From contig NZ_RKIE01000001.1 of the NCBI RefSeq assembly GCF_003751785.1, positions 124,001-188,000 of the forward strand: a stretch of 64,000 bases of DNA, in the 5' to 3' direction. Shown one piece after another: positions 50,097 to 57,953 of the stretch. Each line of letters begins with the position of its first letter. Position 1 is the first letter of the stretch. The notes under the pieces are model-generated. The model saw only the letters and a list, made by a program, of their open reading frames with translations. It made no database searches and was not told where the DNA came from. This stretch comes from Frigoribacterium sp. PhB160. GTDB lineage: Bacteria; Actinomycetota; Actinomycetes; Actinomycetales; Microbacteriaceae. The position numbers and the translations under genes are program-made.

Positions 50097-50114
50097 CACC
50101 GGGCGCGTGACCGG

Positions 50115-50537
50115 CTAGTCGTCGGTCGGGCGTCGGCGCTGCTTCTTCGTGGCCGAGCGCTCGGTCTTCGCGGTGAGGCGACGACGGTCCGAGCCGCGGG
50201 TGCGCCGGGTGGGCCGGCGAGGCGCGGCGTCCGGCGCGAGGCCGGCGGCGACGATCTCGGCGAGCTTCGCGAGGGCCGTCTCGCGGTTGCGCAGCTGCGA
50301 CCGCTGCTCGGACGACGTCACCGTCAGCACGCCCGCCACCAGCCGACCGTCGAGGCGGGTGAGCAGCCGCTCGCGCTGCGCCTCCGACAGGCTCTCGGCG
50401 CGGGCGACGTCCCACGACAGCTGCACGCGGCTGTCGGACGTGTTCACGTGCTGCCCGCCCGGCCCCGACGACCGCGAGAACCGCCAGCCCAGCTCGACCG
50501 CGGGGATCGTGAGCGCACGCGTCACGACCAGGTCCAT
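50115..50537 (-). CDS. arfB: Peptidyl-tRNA hydrolase ArfB (ribosome rescue)
   Basis: A 140-aa release-factor-like protein. The catalytic GGQ lies in FSRSSGPGGQHVNTSDSRVQL (GGQ at residues 27-29), and the C-terminal tail is strongly basic (RRPTRRTRGSDRRRLTAKTERSATKKQRRR), which enters the empty mRNA channel of stalled ribosomes. This short, codon-recognition-free form is ArfB/YaeJ. It is a host gene whose stop is only 18 nt from attR. Confidence 0.93.
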   Translation of the reverse strand: MDLVVTRALTIPAVELGWRFSRSSGPGGQHVNTSDSRVQLSWDVARAESLSEAQRERLLTRLDGRLVAGVLTVTSSEQRSQLRNRETALAKLAEIVAAGLAPDAAPRRPTRRTRGSDRRRLTAKTERSATKKQRRRPTDD

Positions 50538-50684
50538 GCGTCAAGACTCGCATGCCTGCCGATCGAGTCGTCGAGCGTCCACGGATCGTCGGCGTCGGCG
50601 ATCGCGGGCGACGAGACGTGGAGACCGGTCCCACCGCCGAGGGCAGGAGGCGCGCCCCGGCCCAGGACTGTCGGGGGACGTGTC

Positions 50685-50690
50685 TAGGCT
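50685..50690 (+). promoter_or_regulatory. -10 box TAGGCT of the histidine phosphatase gene (leaderless)
   Basis: TAGGCT, 6 nt, then ATG 50697. Confidence 0.6.
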
Positions 50691-50696
50691 CGCGGC

Positions 50697-51383
50697 ATGG
50701 CCACAGTGATCCTCGTGCGGCACGGCCGCACCACCGCGAACGCGAGCGGCGTCCTCGCCGGGCGCACCCCCGGCGTCGAGCTCGACGACGTCGGGCGCGC
50801 CCAGGCCGAGCGCACGGGCGAGCGCCTCGCCGCGGTGCCGCTCGTCGCCGTCGTCTCGAGCCCCCTCGAGCGCTGCCGCCAGACGGCGCAGCTCATCCTC
50901 GACCGACAAGAGGGCTCGCCCGTCACCCCGGTCGACGACGGCATCACCGAGTGCGACTACGGCGACTGGCAGGGCCGCACGCTGAAGGAGCTCAGCACCG
51001 AGCCGCTCTGGGCCACGGTGCAGGGGCAGCCCTCGGCCGTGACGTTCCCGGGCGGCGAGTCGATGGCGACCATGCAGTCACGGGCGGTCGCGGCGATCCG
51101 TCGCCACGACGCGGCCGTCGAGGCCGAGCACGGCCCGGGCGCCGTCTGGGTCGCGGTCAGCCACGGCGACATCATCAAGTCGGTGCTCGCCGACGCCCTC
51201 GGCATGCACCTCGACCTCTTCCAGCGCATCGCCGTCGGCCCGGCCTCGGTCTCGATCGTCCGGTACGGCACGGCGCGGCCCGAGGTCGTCGCCTCCAACA
51301 CCGACTCGGGCGACCTGTCGTGGCTGCGAGCCGCCGAGCCCGCCGCTGACGCGGCCGTCGGGGGAGGCGCGGGGCACGCGTGA
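50697..51383 (+). CDS. Histidine phosphatase, MSMEG_4193 family
   Basis: A 228-aa histidine phosphatase superfamily member. The phospho-His motif is ILVRHGRTTANASG (LxRHGxT, residues 5-18), the second Arg/His set SSPLERCRQTAQ and VAVSHGDIIKSVLAD, and the acid ITECDYGDWQG. Its position directly before a DUF3090 gene and an SCO1664-family gene identifies it as the MSMEG_4193-type member of this conserved actinobacterial trio. The substrate is unknown; the kinase-like partner suggests a shared small-molecule phosphate. Confidence 0.9.
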   Translation: MATVILVRHGRTTANASGVLAGRTPGVELDDVGRAQAERTGERLAAVPLVAVVSSPLERCRQTAQLILDRQEGSPVTPVDDGITECDYGDWQGRTLKELSTEPLWATVQGQPSAVTFPGGESMATMQSRAVAAIRRHDAAVEAEHGPGAVWVAVSHGDIIKSVLADALGMHLDLFQRIAVGPASVSIVRYGTARPEVVASNTDSGDLSWLRAAEPAADAAVGGGAGHA

Positions 51384-51471
51384 GCCCCGTGGCCGCACCG
51401 GCCCCGGCACGCCCTCCGCGCCTCCGGCCGTGAGACCGCGAACGACCTGAACACCGCCCCCGACCCGCTCG

Positions 51472-51477
51472 TAGGAT
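51472..51477 (+). promoter_or_regulatory. -10 box TAGGAT of the DUF3090 gene (leaderless)
   Basis: TAGGAT, 7 nt, then ATG 51485; this argues against the earlier in-frame ATG at 51476, which overlaps the box. Confidence 0.55.
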
Positions 51478-51484
51478 GGCCGGC

Positions 51485-52153
51485 ATGCCCACCATCGTCC
51501 ACGGATTCGACTGGCCCGACCGCATCGTCGTCGGCACGATCGGTCGACCCGGCCAGCGTGAGTTCTACCTGCAGGTCCGCGACGGCGCCCGCGTCGTCAG
51601 CGTCGGCCTCGAGAAGCAGCAGTCGGCCGTGCTCGCCGAGAAGATCGACGAGATCCTCGACGAGCTGGCCACCCGGGCGGGCGACGCCCTGAGCATCCCG
51701 TCCTCCATCCCGCTCGAGCTCGTCGACAACGAGCCGCTCGACCAGCCCGTCGAGCCCGAGTTCCGCACCGGCGCCATGAGCCTCGGCTGGGACCCGACGA
51801 CGGCCCAGGTCGTCATCGAGGCCTTCCCGATCATCGAGGTCGACGACGACGACCCCTTCGACGACGTCGTCGGGGCCGACACGGCCACGGGCTCGCCCAG
51901 CGACGCCGTGCTCGACGCCCTCCGCGCGCTCGACCTCGACGACGCCGACGTGGAGGTCGAGGCCGTCGAGGCCGACGTCGAGATCGTCGAGGCGCCCGAG
52001 ATCCTGCGCGTGCGGATCCCGGTCGGCACGGCCCGCGCCTTCGCCGCCCGCACCCTCGAGATCGTCGGCGCCGGCCGCCCGATCTGCCCGATCTGCGGCA
52101 CCCCGATCGACCCCGAGGGGCACGAGCACGTCGTGCCCGGCCACGACGTCTGA
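51485..52153 (+). CDS. DUF3090 family protein
   Basis: A 222-aa actinobacterial protein of unknown function: IVHGFDWPDRIVVGTIGRPGQREFYLQVRDGARVVSVGLEKQQSAVLAEKIDEILDEL, a Glu/Asp-rich middle (DDDDPFDDVV; EVEAVEADVEIVEAP) and the C-terminal RAFAARTLEIVGAGRPICPICGTPIDPEGHEHVVPGH, whose CxxC and His residues look like a metal site. Second gene of the histidine phosphatase/DUF3090/SCO1664 trio. I start it at 51485 because of the leaderless promoter. Confidence 0.9.
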   Translation: MPTIVHGFDWPDRIVVGTIGRPGQREFYLQVRDGARVVSVGLEKQQSAVLAEKIDEILDELATRAGDALSIPSSIPLELVDNEPLDQPVEPEFRTGAMSLGWDPTTAQVVIEAFPIIEVDDDDPFDDVVGADTATGSPSDAVLDALRALDLDDADVEVEAVEADVEIVEAPEILRVRIPVGTARAFAARTLEIVGAGRPICPICGTPIDPEGHEHVVPGHDV

Positions 52154-52160
52154 CGCCGAC

Positions 52161-53009
52161 GTGACGAGGCCCGACCCCGCGGGGCCGCCCGACGACGCGA
52201 CGACGGCCGAGCCGACGGCCGTGCCGGCAGCCGAGGGCGACGTCGCTGCCGACGACCTCCTCGACGGCGAGCTCGTCCTCGAGGGCCGCATCGCGGTCGC
52301 CTCGAACGACACGTTCCTCGGGCGGATCGGCACGACCGTCGTCGTCTACAAGCCCGTCGCCGGCGAGGCACCCCTCTGGGACTTCCCCGACGGCACGCTC
52401 GCCGGCCGCGAGGTCGCCGCGCACCTCGTCTCCGAGTCGTTCGGCTGGAGCGTCGTGCCGCGCACGTGGCTCCGCGACGGCCCGCTCGGCCCCGGCATGG
52501 TGCAGCTCTGGCAGGACGTCGACCCCGACGCCGACGCCGTCGACCTGGTCTCCTCCGACGAGGTGCCCGAGGAGGGCTGGTGCACCGTCCTCGACGGCAC
52601 CGACGAGCGCGACCTGCCCGTCACCCTGATCCACGAAGACAGCACCGCCCTGCGCCGAATGGCCGTCTTCGACGTCGTCGTCAACAACGCCGACCGCAAG
52701 GGCGGCCACGTGCTCGCCCTGCCGAACGGGCACCGGCACGGCGTCGACCACGGCCTCACCTTCCACGTCGAGCACAAGCTGCGCACGGTGCTCTGGGGCT
52801 GGCTCGGCGAGCCGCTGCGCGACGACGAGCTCGAGGGGCTCGACCGCGTCGCGGCCGACCTCGCCGGCGACCTGGGGGAGGCGCTGCTCGCCCACGTCTC
52901 CCCGCTCGAGGTCTCGGCGCTGGCGGCGCGCTGCGACCAGCTGCGGTCGGCGGCCCGCTTCCCGGCGCCCCGCGGCCACATGCCCGCCGTGCCCTGGCCG
53001 TTGTTCTAG
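52161..53009 (+). CDS. SCO1664 family protein, PI3/PI4-kinase-like fold
   Basis: A 282-aa protein. EGRIAVASNDTFLGRIGTTVVVYKPVAGEAPLWDFPDGTLAGREVAAHLVSE gives the nucleotide-binding Lys region. VFDVVVNNADRKGGHVLALPNGHRHGVDHGLTF gives the catalytic D-x4-N-x-DR and the metal-binding VDHG, as in the PI3/PI4 kinase-like superfamily. Start GTG 52161, 7 nt after the DUF3090 stop. Third gene of the conserved trio. It probably phosphorylates a small molecule or protein; the substrate is unknown. Confidence 0.9.
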   Translation: MTRPDPAGPPDDATTAEPTAVPAAEGDVAADDLLDGELVLEGRIAVASNDTFLGRIGTTVVVYKPVAGEAPLWDFPDGTLAGREVAAHLVSESFGWSVVPRTWLRDGPLGPGMVQLWQDVDPDADAVDLVSSDEVPEEGWCTVLDGTDERDLPVTLIHEDSTALRRMAVFDVVVNNADRKGGHVLALPNGHRHGVDHGLTFHVEHKLRTVLWGWLGEPLRDDELEGLDRVAADLAGDLGEALLAHVSPLEVSALAARCDQLRSAARFPAPRGHMPAVPWPLF

Positions 53010-53043
53010 GCGAGGCCGGCGGCACGACCCGCACCGCGACCGG

Positions 53044-55137
53044 CTAGCGTCCGGAGCCCCGGCCGCGCCGTCGCCGGCCGCCGCCGGTCTCGTCGCCCGG
53101 CCCCGCGCCTCCGCGTCCGGGTCGGCGGTCGTCGAGGTACGAGCCGACCACCGCGGCGCCCAGGTCGTCGGCCTCGGGCGCGACGACCGAGCCGCCGACG
53201 CGACGGGCCATCGCCGCGACGAAGCGGGCGAGCCCCGGGTCGTCGCCCAGCCGGAAGATCGTCGTGTGCGCCCCGAGCCGCATGCTCGCGTCGAGCTCGC
53301 GCACCGTGTGGGCGATCGTGACGGGGTCGGGCGGGTAGCTGAACCAGACCTCGCCGTCGGGCTCGAGGTGCGACGTGGGCTCGCCGTCGGTGACGACGAG
53401 CAGCACGGGCTGCGCCGTCGGGTGCTTGCGGAAGTGCCGGTTCGCGAGCAGCAGCGCGTGGTGCAGGTTCGTGCCCTTGTCCCACTTCGCGTCGAGTCCG
53501 ACGAGCTGCTCGATGTCCATGACCTCGGCGTGCCGCCCGAAGCCGATCAGCTGCAGGTCGTCGCCGCGGAACCGGCTCGTGACCAGCGTGTGCAGCGCGA
53601 GCGCCGTGCGCTTCATCGGCACCCAGCGGTCGTCCATCGCCATCGAGAACGAGGTGTCGACGAGCAGGGCGACGCAGGCCTGGGTGCGGGCCTCGGTCTC
53701 CTGCACCTCGACGTCGCCGATCTCGATGCGCACGCCGCGCGTGCCGGGCGACCCGACCCCGCCGGAGGCGCCTCCCGCCTCGGCCGCGGAGGCCCCCGCC
53801 GTCCGCGTGATCGCATTCGTCACCGTGCGGGTGACGTCCCACGGCTCGGTGTCGCCGAACTCCCACTCGCGGGTCGCGCCGGAGCGCTCGCCCGCCGCGC
53901 CCGCACGCCGCACGTCGCGCGATCCCTGGCGCCCGGTGACGCTCTCCGCGATGTCGCGGAGCAGGGCCTTGCCGAGCTGGCGCATGGCCTTGGGGGTCAG
54001 CCGCAGCTGCCCGTCGGCGGCGCGCTTCATCGCCCCGGAGTCGCGCAGGGCCCGCTCGAGCTCCTGCAGCGCGCGGGCGTCGACGGCGGCCTCGTCGCCG
54101 AGCTGCCGGGCGAGCGCGTCGAGGTCGAGGTCGTCGAGCTGCGAGCCGGGCTGCGCCTGGGCGAGCTGCTCGGCCAGGTCGTCGAGGTCGGCGACGTCCT
54201 GCAGCACGCCCGTGCCGTCGCCGAGCCCGAGTCCGCGCTCGCCGTCCATCGCCTCGGAGCCGCCCCAGTCCTCGCCGGGCCGCAGCGAGCGCAGCTGGTC
54301 GTCGAGCCGTCCGAGCTCGGCCATGAGGTCGGGGGATCCGAAGGCCTGCTGCGCGAGGGCGTCGAGCTCGTCGCGCTGCTCGGGCGTCAGCGAGTTGCGG
54401 AGCCGCTGGGCCGCCGCGGCCCGACGGGCGAGCGAGTCGAGCAGCTCGTCGACGTCGCGGGGCGCGTCGGGGAAGGCGTCGCCGTGGGCCGCCATGAACT
54501 CGTCGAACATCTCCGGCGTGTCCTCGCCGCGGGCGTGCGCCGCGAGCAGCTCGTTGAGGTCGCGCATCATCGCGGCCACCCCGGCGCGGTCGGCGTCGGT
54601 GGCCCCCTCGAGGGCCTGCTTCATGCCGGCGAAGCGCTGGTCGAGCAGCTCGCGGCCCAGGAGGTCCTTGATGGCCTCGTAGTCGCGGCGGGCGTCGGGG
54701 CTCGTCCAGTCGTAGCCCGCCAGGTCGCTCACGGCCGCGGCCGGAGACGGCGGCAGGCTGTCGAGCTGCAGCTCGGCGAGGGCCCGCACGTCGTCGTCGA
54801 GCTCGACGTCGCGGGCGAGCTGCCGACGCTCGGCGAGCACCGCGCGGTCGAGCAGCTCCCTGACCTGCTGCAACGTGCCGTCGAGGTTGTTCTCCCTCGT
54901 CAGCTGTCGCCTCTTCTCCGCGACGCGGCGGGCGAGGTCGTCGAGTCCCGGCCGGTCGCGGCCGCCCCGACGGAGGAACTCGCGCAGGGCGCGCTCGGGC
55001 GCCGTGCCGGCCATGACGTCCTCGCCGATCGCGTCGAGCGCCTCCCGCACGTCGGCCGGCGGCGCGAGCGGGTCGGGCCCGCCGTCGTACCGCTGGTAGC
55101 GGGCGTCGCGAGCCAGCCGCCGGTTCGGCCTAGCCAT
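53044..55137 (-). CDS. VWA-domain protein partner of a MoxR-type ATPase
   Basis: A 697-aa cytosolic protein. The long N-terminal part (about 1-400) is helical and charged. The C-terminal von Willebrand A domain begins ACVALLVDTSFSMAMDDRWVPMK (MIDAS DxSxS, about residue 492) with VVTDGEPTSH downstream. The last 40 or so residues are Gly/Arg-rich. It overlaps the MoxR gene by 8 nt (ATG 55137 inside the ATPase 3' end). MoxR-VWA pairs are chaperone-like metal-insertion or complex-remodelling systems related to magnesium chelatase; the client is unknown. Confidence 0.88.
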   Translation of the reverse strand: MARPNRRLARDARYQRYDGGPDPLAPPADVREALDAIGEDVMAGTAPERALREFLRRGGRDRPGLDDLARRVAEKRRQLTRENNLDGTLQQVRELLDRAVLAERRQLARDVELDDDVRALAELQLDSLPPSPAAAVSDLAGYDWTSPDARRDYEAIKDLLGRELLDQRFAGMKQALEGATDADRAGVAAMMRDLNELLAAHARGEDTPEMFDEFMAAHGDAFPDAPRDVDELLDSLARRAAAAQRLRNSLTPEQRDELDALAQQAFGSPDLMAELGRLDDQLRSLRPGEDWGGSEAMDGERGLGLGDGTGVLQDVADLDDLAEQLAQAQPGSQLDDLDLDALARQLGDEAAVDARALQELERALRDSGAMKRAADGQLRLTPKAMRQLGKALLRDIAESVTGRQGSRDVRRAGAAGERSGATREWEFGDTEPWDVTRTVTNAITRTAGASAAEAGGASGGVGSPGTRGVRIEIGDVEVQETEARTQACVALLVDTSFSMAMDDRWVPMKRTALALHTLVTSRFRGDDLQLIGFGRHAEVMDIEQLVGLDAKWDKGTNLHHALLLANRHFRKHPTAQPVLLVVTDGEPTSHLEPDGEVWFSYPPDPVTIAHTVRELDASMRLGAHTTIFRLGDDPGLARFVAAMARRVGGSVVAPEADDLGAAVVGSYLDDRRPGRGGAGPGDETGGGRRRRGRGSGR

Positions 55138-56515
55138 AGACGGCCTGCCCCTCCCCGGTCTCCTTGCTGATGCGGCGCGAGAGCCAGAGGCCCTCGAGCG
55201 CCAGCTCGACCGCCCCGGCGCGCTCGCCGTCGGTCGTCGCCCCGAGGCGCTCGCCGACGACGTCGTAGAGGTCGGACTCGCCGAGCGAGGGCAGCCCCGC
55301 CAGCACGTCGCGGGCCGTCACCTGTTCGCCCGTCGTCACCATGACGCCGCTCTCGAGCGCGCTGACGAGCGGGGAGAAGTCGACGCCGCGGAAGTGCGCG
55401 CGCACCACCTCGGCCGTCGCGGTGCGCAGCAGGTGGTCGAGGATCTCCTCCTCGCGCCCCTCCTCGCCCGACTCGAACTCGATCTTGCCGCCGAGCACGT
55501 CGACCGCGGTCTCGAGGTCGATCGGCCGGGCGACGGCCTCGGCCTCGCCCTGGCGGGCGGCGCGGTGCAGGGCCGCGGCGGCGATCGTCTCCGCGCCCGC
55601 GATGGCGAACCGCGCGCTCACGCCGCTCCGCTGGTCGACCGAGGGCGAGTCGCGGAGCGCGCGGGTGAAGCGGGCGAGCACCTCGACGAGCACGTCGGGC
55701 ACGGCGGCCACGAGGTCGGCCTCCTGCCGGATCACCGCGACCTCGTCGTCGAGCTCGATCGGGTAGTGGGTGCGGATCTCGGCGCCGAAGCGGTCCTTCA
55801 GCGGCGTGATGATGCGCCCGCGGTTCGTGTAGTCCTCCGGGTTGGCGCTCGCGACGACGAGCACGTCGAGCGGCAGCCGCAGCACGTAGCCGCGGACCTG
55901 CACGTCGCGCTCCTCCATCACGTTGAGCATCGCGACCTGGATGCGCTCGGCGAGGTCGGGCAGCTCGTTGATCGCGACGATGCCGCGGTGGCTGCGGGGG
56001 ATCAGCCCGAAGTGGATCGTCTCGGGGTCGCCGAGGCTGCGGCCCTCGGCCACCTTCATCGGGTCGACGTCGCCGATGAGGTCGGCGACGCTCGTGTCGG
56101 GCGTGGCCAGCTTCTCGACGTAGCGCTCGTCGCGGTGGCGCCACGAGACGGGCAGGGCGTCGCCGAGCTCGGCCGCCCGCTGCCGGCTCGCGGTCGTGAT
56201 CGGGTCGTACGGGTGCTCGCCGAGCTCGGAGCCGTCGACGACGGGCGTCCACTCGTCGAGCAGGCCGGCGAGGGTGCGCAGCAGGCGGGTCTTGCCCTGG
56301 CCGCGCTCGCCCAGCAGCACGATGTCGTGCCCGGCGAGCAGCGCCCGCTCGACCTGAGGCACGACGGTGGTCTCGAAGCCGTGCAGCCCGGGCCACGGGT
56401 CGCGGCCCTCGCGGAGGGCGCTCAGCAGGTTGTCTCGGATCTCGGCGCGCAGGCTCTTCTGCTCGTGCCCCGCAGCGCGGAGCTCGCCGACGGTGGTCTC
56501 GGGGGGTCGGGTCAC
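55130..56515 (-). CDS. MoxR/ChlI-type AAA+ ATPase
   Basis: A 461-aa ATPase. Walker A LLGERGQGKTRLL (about 68-80), Walker B-type GIVAINELPDL, a pre-sensor insertion (MLNVMEERDVQVRGYVLRLPLDVLVVASANPEDYTNRGRIITPLKDRFGAEI, ChlI-like) and sensor 2 in the C-terminal lid. The start is GTG 56515, with TAGCGT 7 nt upstream. Translationally coupled to the VWA protein. It probably acts with it as a two-subunit remodelling machine. Confidence 0.9.
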   Translation of the reverse strand: MTRPPETTVGELRAAGHEQKSLRAEIRDNLLSALREGRDPWPGLHGFETTVVPQVERALLAGHDIVLLGERGQGKTRLLRTLAGLLDEWTPVVDGSELGEHPYDPITTASRQRAAELGDALPVSWRHRDERYVEKLATPDTSVADLIGDVDPMKVAEGRSLGDPETIHFGLIPRSHRGIVAINELPDLAERIQVAMLNVMEERDVQVRGYVLRLPLDVLVVASANPEDYTNRGRIITPLKDRFGAEIRTHYPIELDDEVAVIRQEADLVAAVPDVLVEVLARFTRALRDSPSVDQRSGVSARFAIAGAETIAAAALHRAARQGEAEAVARPIDLETAVDVLGGKIEFESGEEGREEEILDHLLRTATAEVVRAHFRGVDFSPLVSALESGVMVTTGEQVTARDVLAGLPSLGESDLYDVVGERLGATTDGERAGAVELALEGLWLSRRISKETGEGQAVYG

Positions 56516-56522
56516 GCGGGCG

Positions 56523-56528
56523 ACGCTA
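56523..56528 (-). promoter_or_regulatory. -10 box TAGCGT of the MoxR-VWA operon (leaderless)
   Basis: On the minus strand TAGCGT, 7 nt, then GTG 56515. Confidence 0.5.
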
Positions 56529-56566
56529 CGCCTCGACCTCGTGCGCCACCAGGGGCCGGGCCCACC

Positions 56567-56572
56567 TAGGCT
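56567..56572 (+). promoter_or_regulatory. -10 box TAGGCT of the PIG-V-like gene (leaderless)
   Basis: TAGGCT, 6 nt, then GTG 56579. It is back to back with the MoxR promoter. Confidence 0.55.
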
Positions 56573-56578
56573 CGGGTC

Positions 56579-57772
56579 GTGCGCGACGTCATCACGAGGG
56601 GGGTGCGCGACGCGCCTCCGGTGCTCGTGGTGCTGGTGCTCTACGCCGTCTCGCGCCTCGTCTCGAGCGCCTGGCTCGGTGGCCTGTTCGCCCTCGCGAC
56701 GTCGCGCGGGTGGGAGTTCGCGAGCCACCGGGCCGACCCGGGCTTCGCCTCGTTCTCGGGCTCGTGGGACTCCAGCTTCTACCGCACGATCGCGCAGCAG
56801 GGCTACCCGACCGAGCTGCCGACCGACGCCGACGGGCAGGTGACGCCGAACCCGTGGGCGTTCCTCCCGGTCTTCCCGCTCGTCGTGCGCGGCGTGGCGA
56901 CGCTGCTGGGCGTGGAGCTCGCGGGCAACGCCTTCTTCGCGATCGGGGTCGTCGTGGCCACGATCGCCGGAGGCGCGGCGGTCGTCCTCCTGCACCGCGT
57001 CGTCGCCGAGACGGTCGGCCCCGCGAGCGCCCTCTGGGCCGCGGCGCTCTTCTGCTTCGGCCCGATGTCGTTCGTGCTGCAGGTCGCCTACGCCGAGAGC
57101 CTCATGCTCGCGCTGACCTTCGCCGCCCTGCTCATGATGATCCGGCGGCGGTACCTGCTGATGATCCCGTTCGGCGTCGTGGCGGCGTTCACGCGGCCGG
57201 GCGTCCTGGCGCTGGCGCTCGCGCTCGCGGTGACGGCCCTCGTGCGGCTGCGCCGCGAGGGGCGGGGCTTCCGGAGGCGCGACCGGGCCTCCGTCGTCGT
57301 GGCCGGCCTCGTGATCGCGGCCGCGGGCCTCGCGTGGTCGCCGATCGCCGACGCCGTGACGGGGCGGCCGGGCGCGTACCTCGACACCGAGCTGTCGTGG
57401 TGGGTCGGCTTCGTCGGGCGACGGCACTTCGTGCCGCTGACGCCGTGGTTCGTGATGGCCGAGACCTTCCTCGGCGTCGCGGGGATCGTGCTGGTGGTCG
57501 TCGTGCTGGTCGGCGCCGCGTGGTTCCTGACGCGTCGGTCGACCCGGCGCCTCGGGATCGAGGTCGTCTCGCACGCGGGCAGCCACCTGCTCTACCTGGT
57601 GGCCGTGTTCCTGCCGCAGCAGAGCCTGCCGCGGCTGCTGCTGCCCGTCGCACCGCTGCTCGGGCACCCCGCGATCGCGGCCTCGCCGCGCCTCCGGACG
57701 GCCCTGCTGGCGACGGGTGCGGCCCTGCAGCCGGCGGCGATCGTGCTGCTCTGGTTCGTCGGCTACCCCTGA
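56579..57772 (+). CDS. PIG-V-like integral membrane mannosyltransferase
   Basis: A 397-aa protein with about 9-10 membrane helices. FSGSWDSSFYRTIAQQGYP (WDxxxY with an acidic residue after helix 1), NPWAFLPVFPLVVR and VAYAESLMLALTFAALL match the PIG-V/GT-C glycosyltransferase layout. Such actinobacterial enzymes use polyprenyl-phosphate mannose to extend envelope lipids; the acceptor is inferred only. GTG 56579 is leaderless and divergent from the MoxR operon. Confidence 0.8.
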   Translation: MRDVITRGVRDAPPVLVVLVLYAVSRLVSSAWLGGLFALATSRGWEFASHRADPGFASFSGSWDSSFYRTIAQQGYPTELPTDADGQVTPNPWAFLPVFPLVVRGVATLLGVELAGNAFFAIGVVVATIAGGAAVVLLHRVVAETVGPASALWAAALFCFGPMSFVLQVAYAESLMLALTFAALLMMIRRRYLLMIPFGVVAAFTRPGVLALALALAVTALVRLRREGRGFRRRDRASVVVAGLVIAAAGLAWSPIADAVTGRPGAYLDTELSWWVGFVGRRHFVPLTPWFVMAETFLGVAGIVLVVVVLVGAAWFLTRRSTRRLGIEVVSHAGSHLLYLVAVFLPQQSLPRLLLPVAPLLGHPAIAASPRLRTALLATGAALQPAAIVLLWFVGYP

Positions 57773-57953
57773 CCGGAGCCTGCCCCCAGAGGAGGGCTGA
57801 TCGGGCCGGATCCTCCCCAGGACTGAGGCGGGCACCGAGGCGGGTCGCTTACGATGCCTCTCTGCCCGCCCATCGCGCGGGGTCCGTCGCCCGCCGCCGA
57901 CACCACCGTCGGCCCCGGTCGTCGCGGGCCCGCGTCGACCGAGAGGACTCCGC

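Noticed and set aside
51476-51484. ATG 51476 as the start of the DUF3090 gene
   Set aside because: It overlaps the TAGGAT -10 box; ATG 51485 lies 7 nt behind that box, as in the other leaderless genes.
53266-55170. Long plus-strand ORF opposite the VWA gene
   Set aside because: The product is His/Arg/Gly/Val-rich without domains, a typical antisense shadow of a GC-rich gene; the minus strand has a clear VWA domain and coupling to the MoxR gene.
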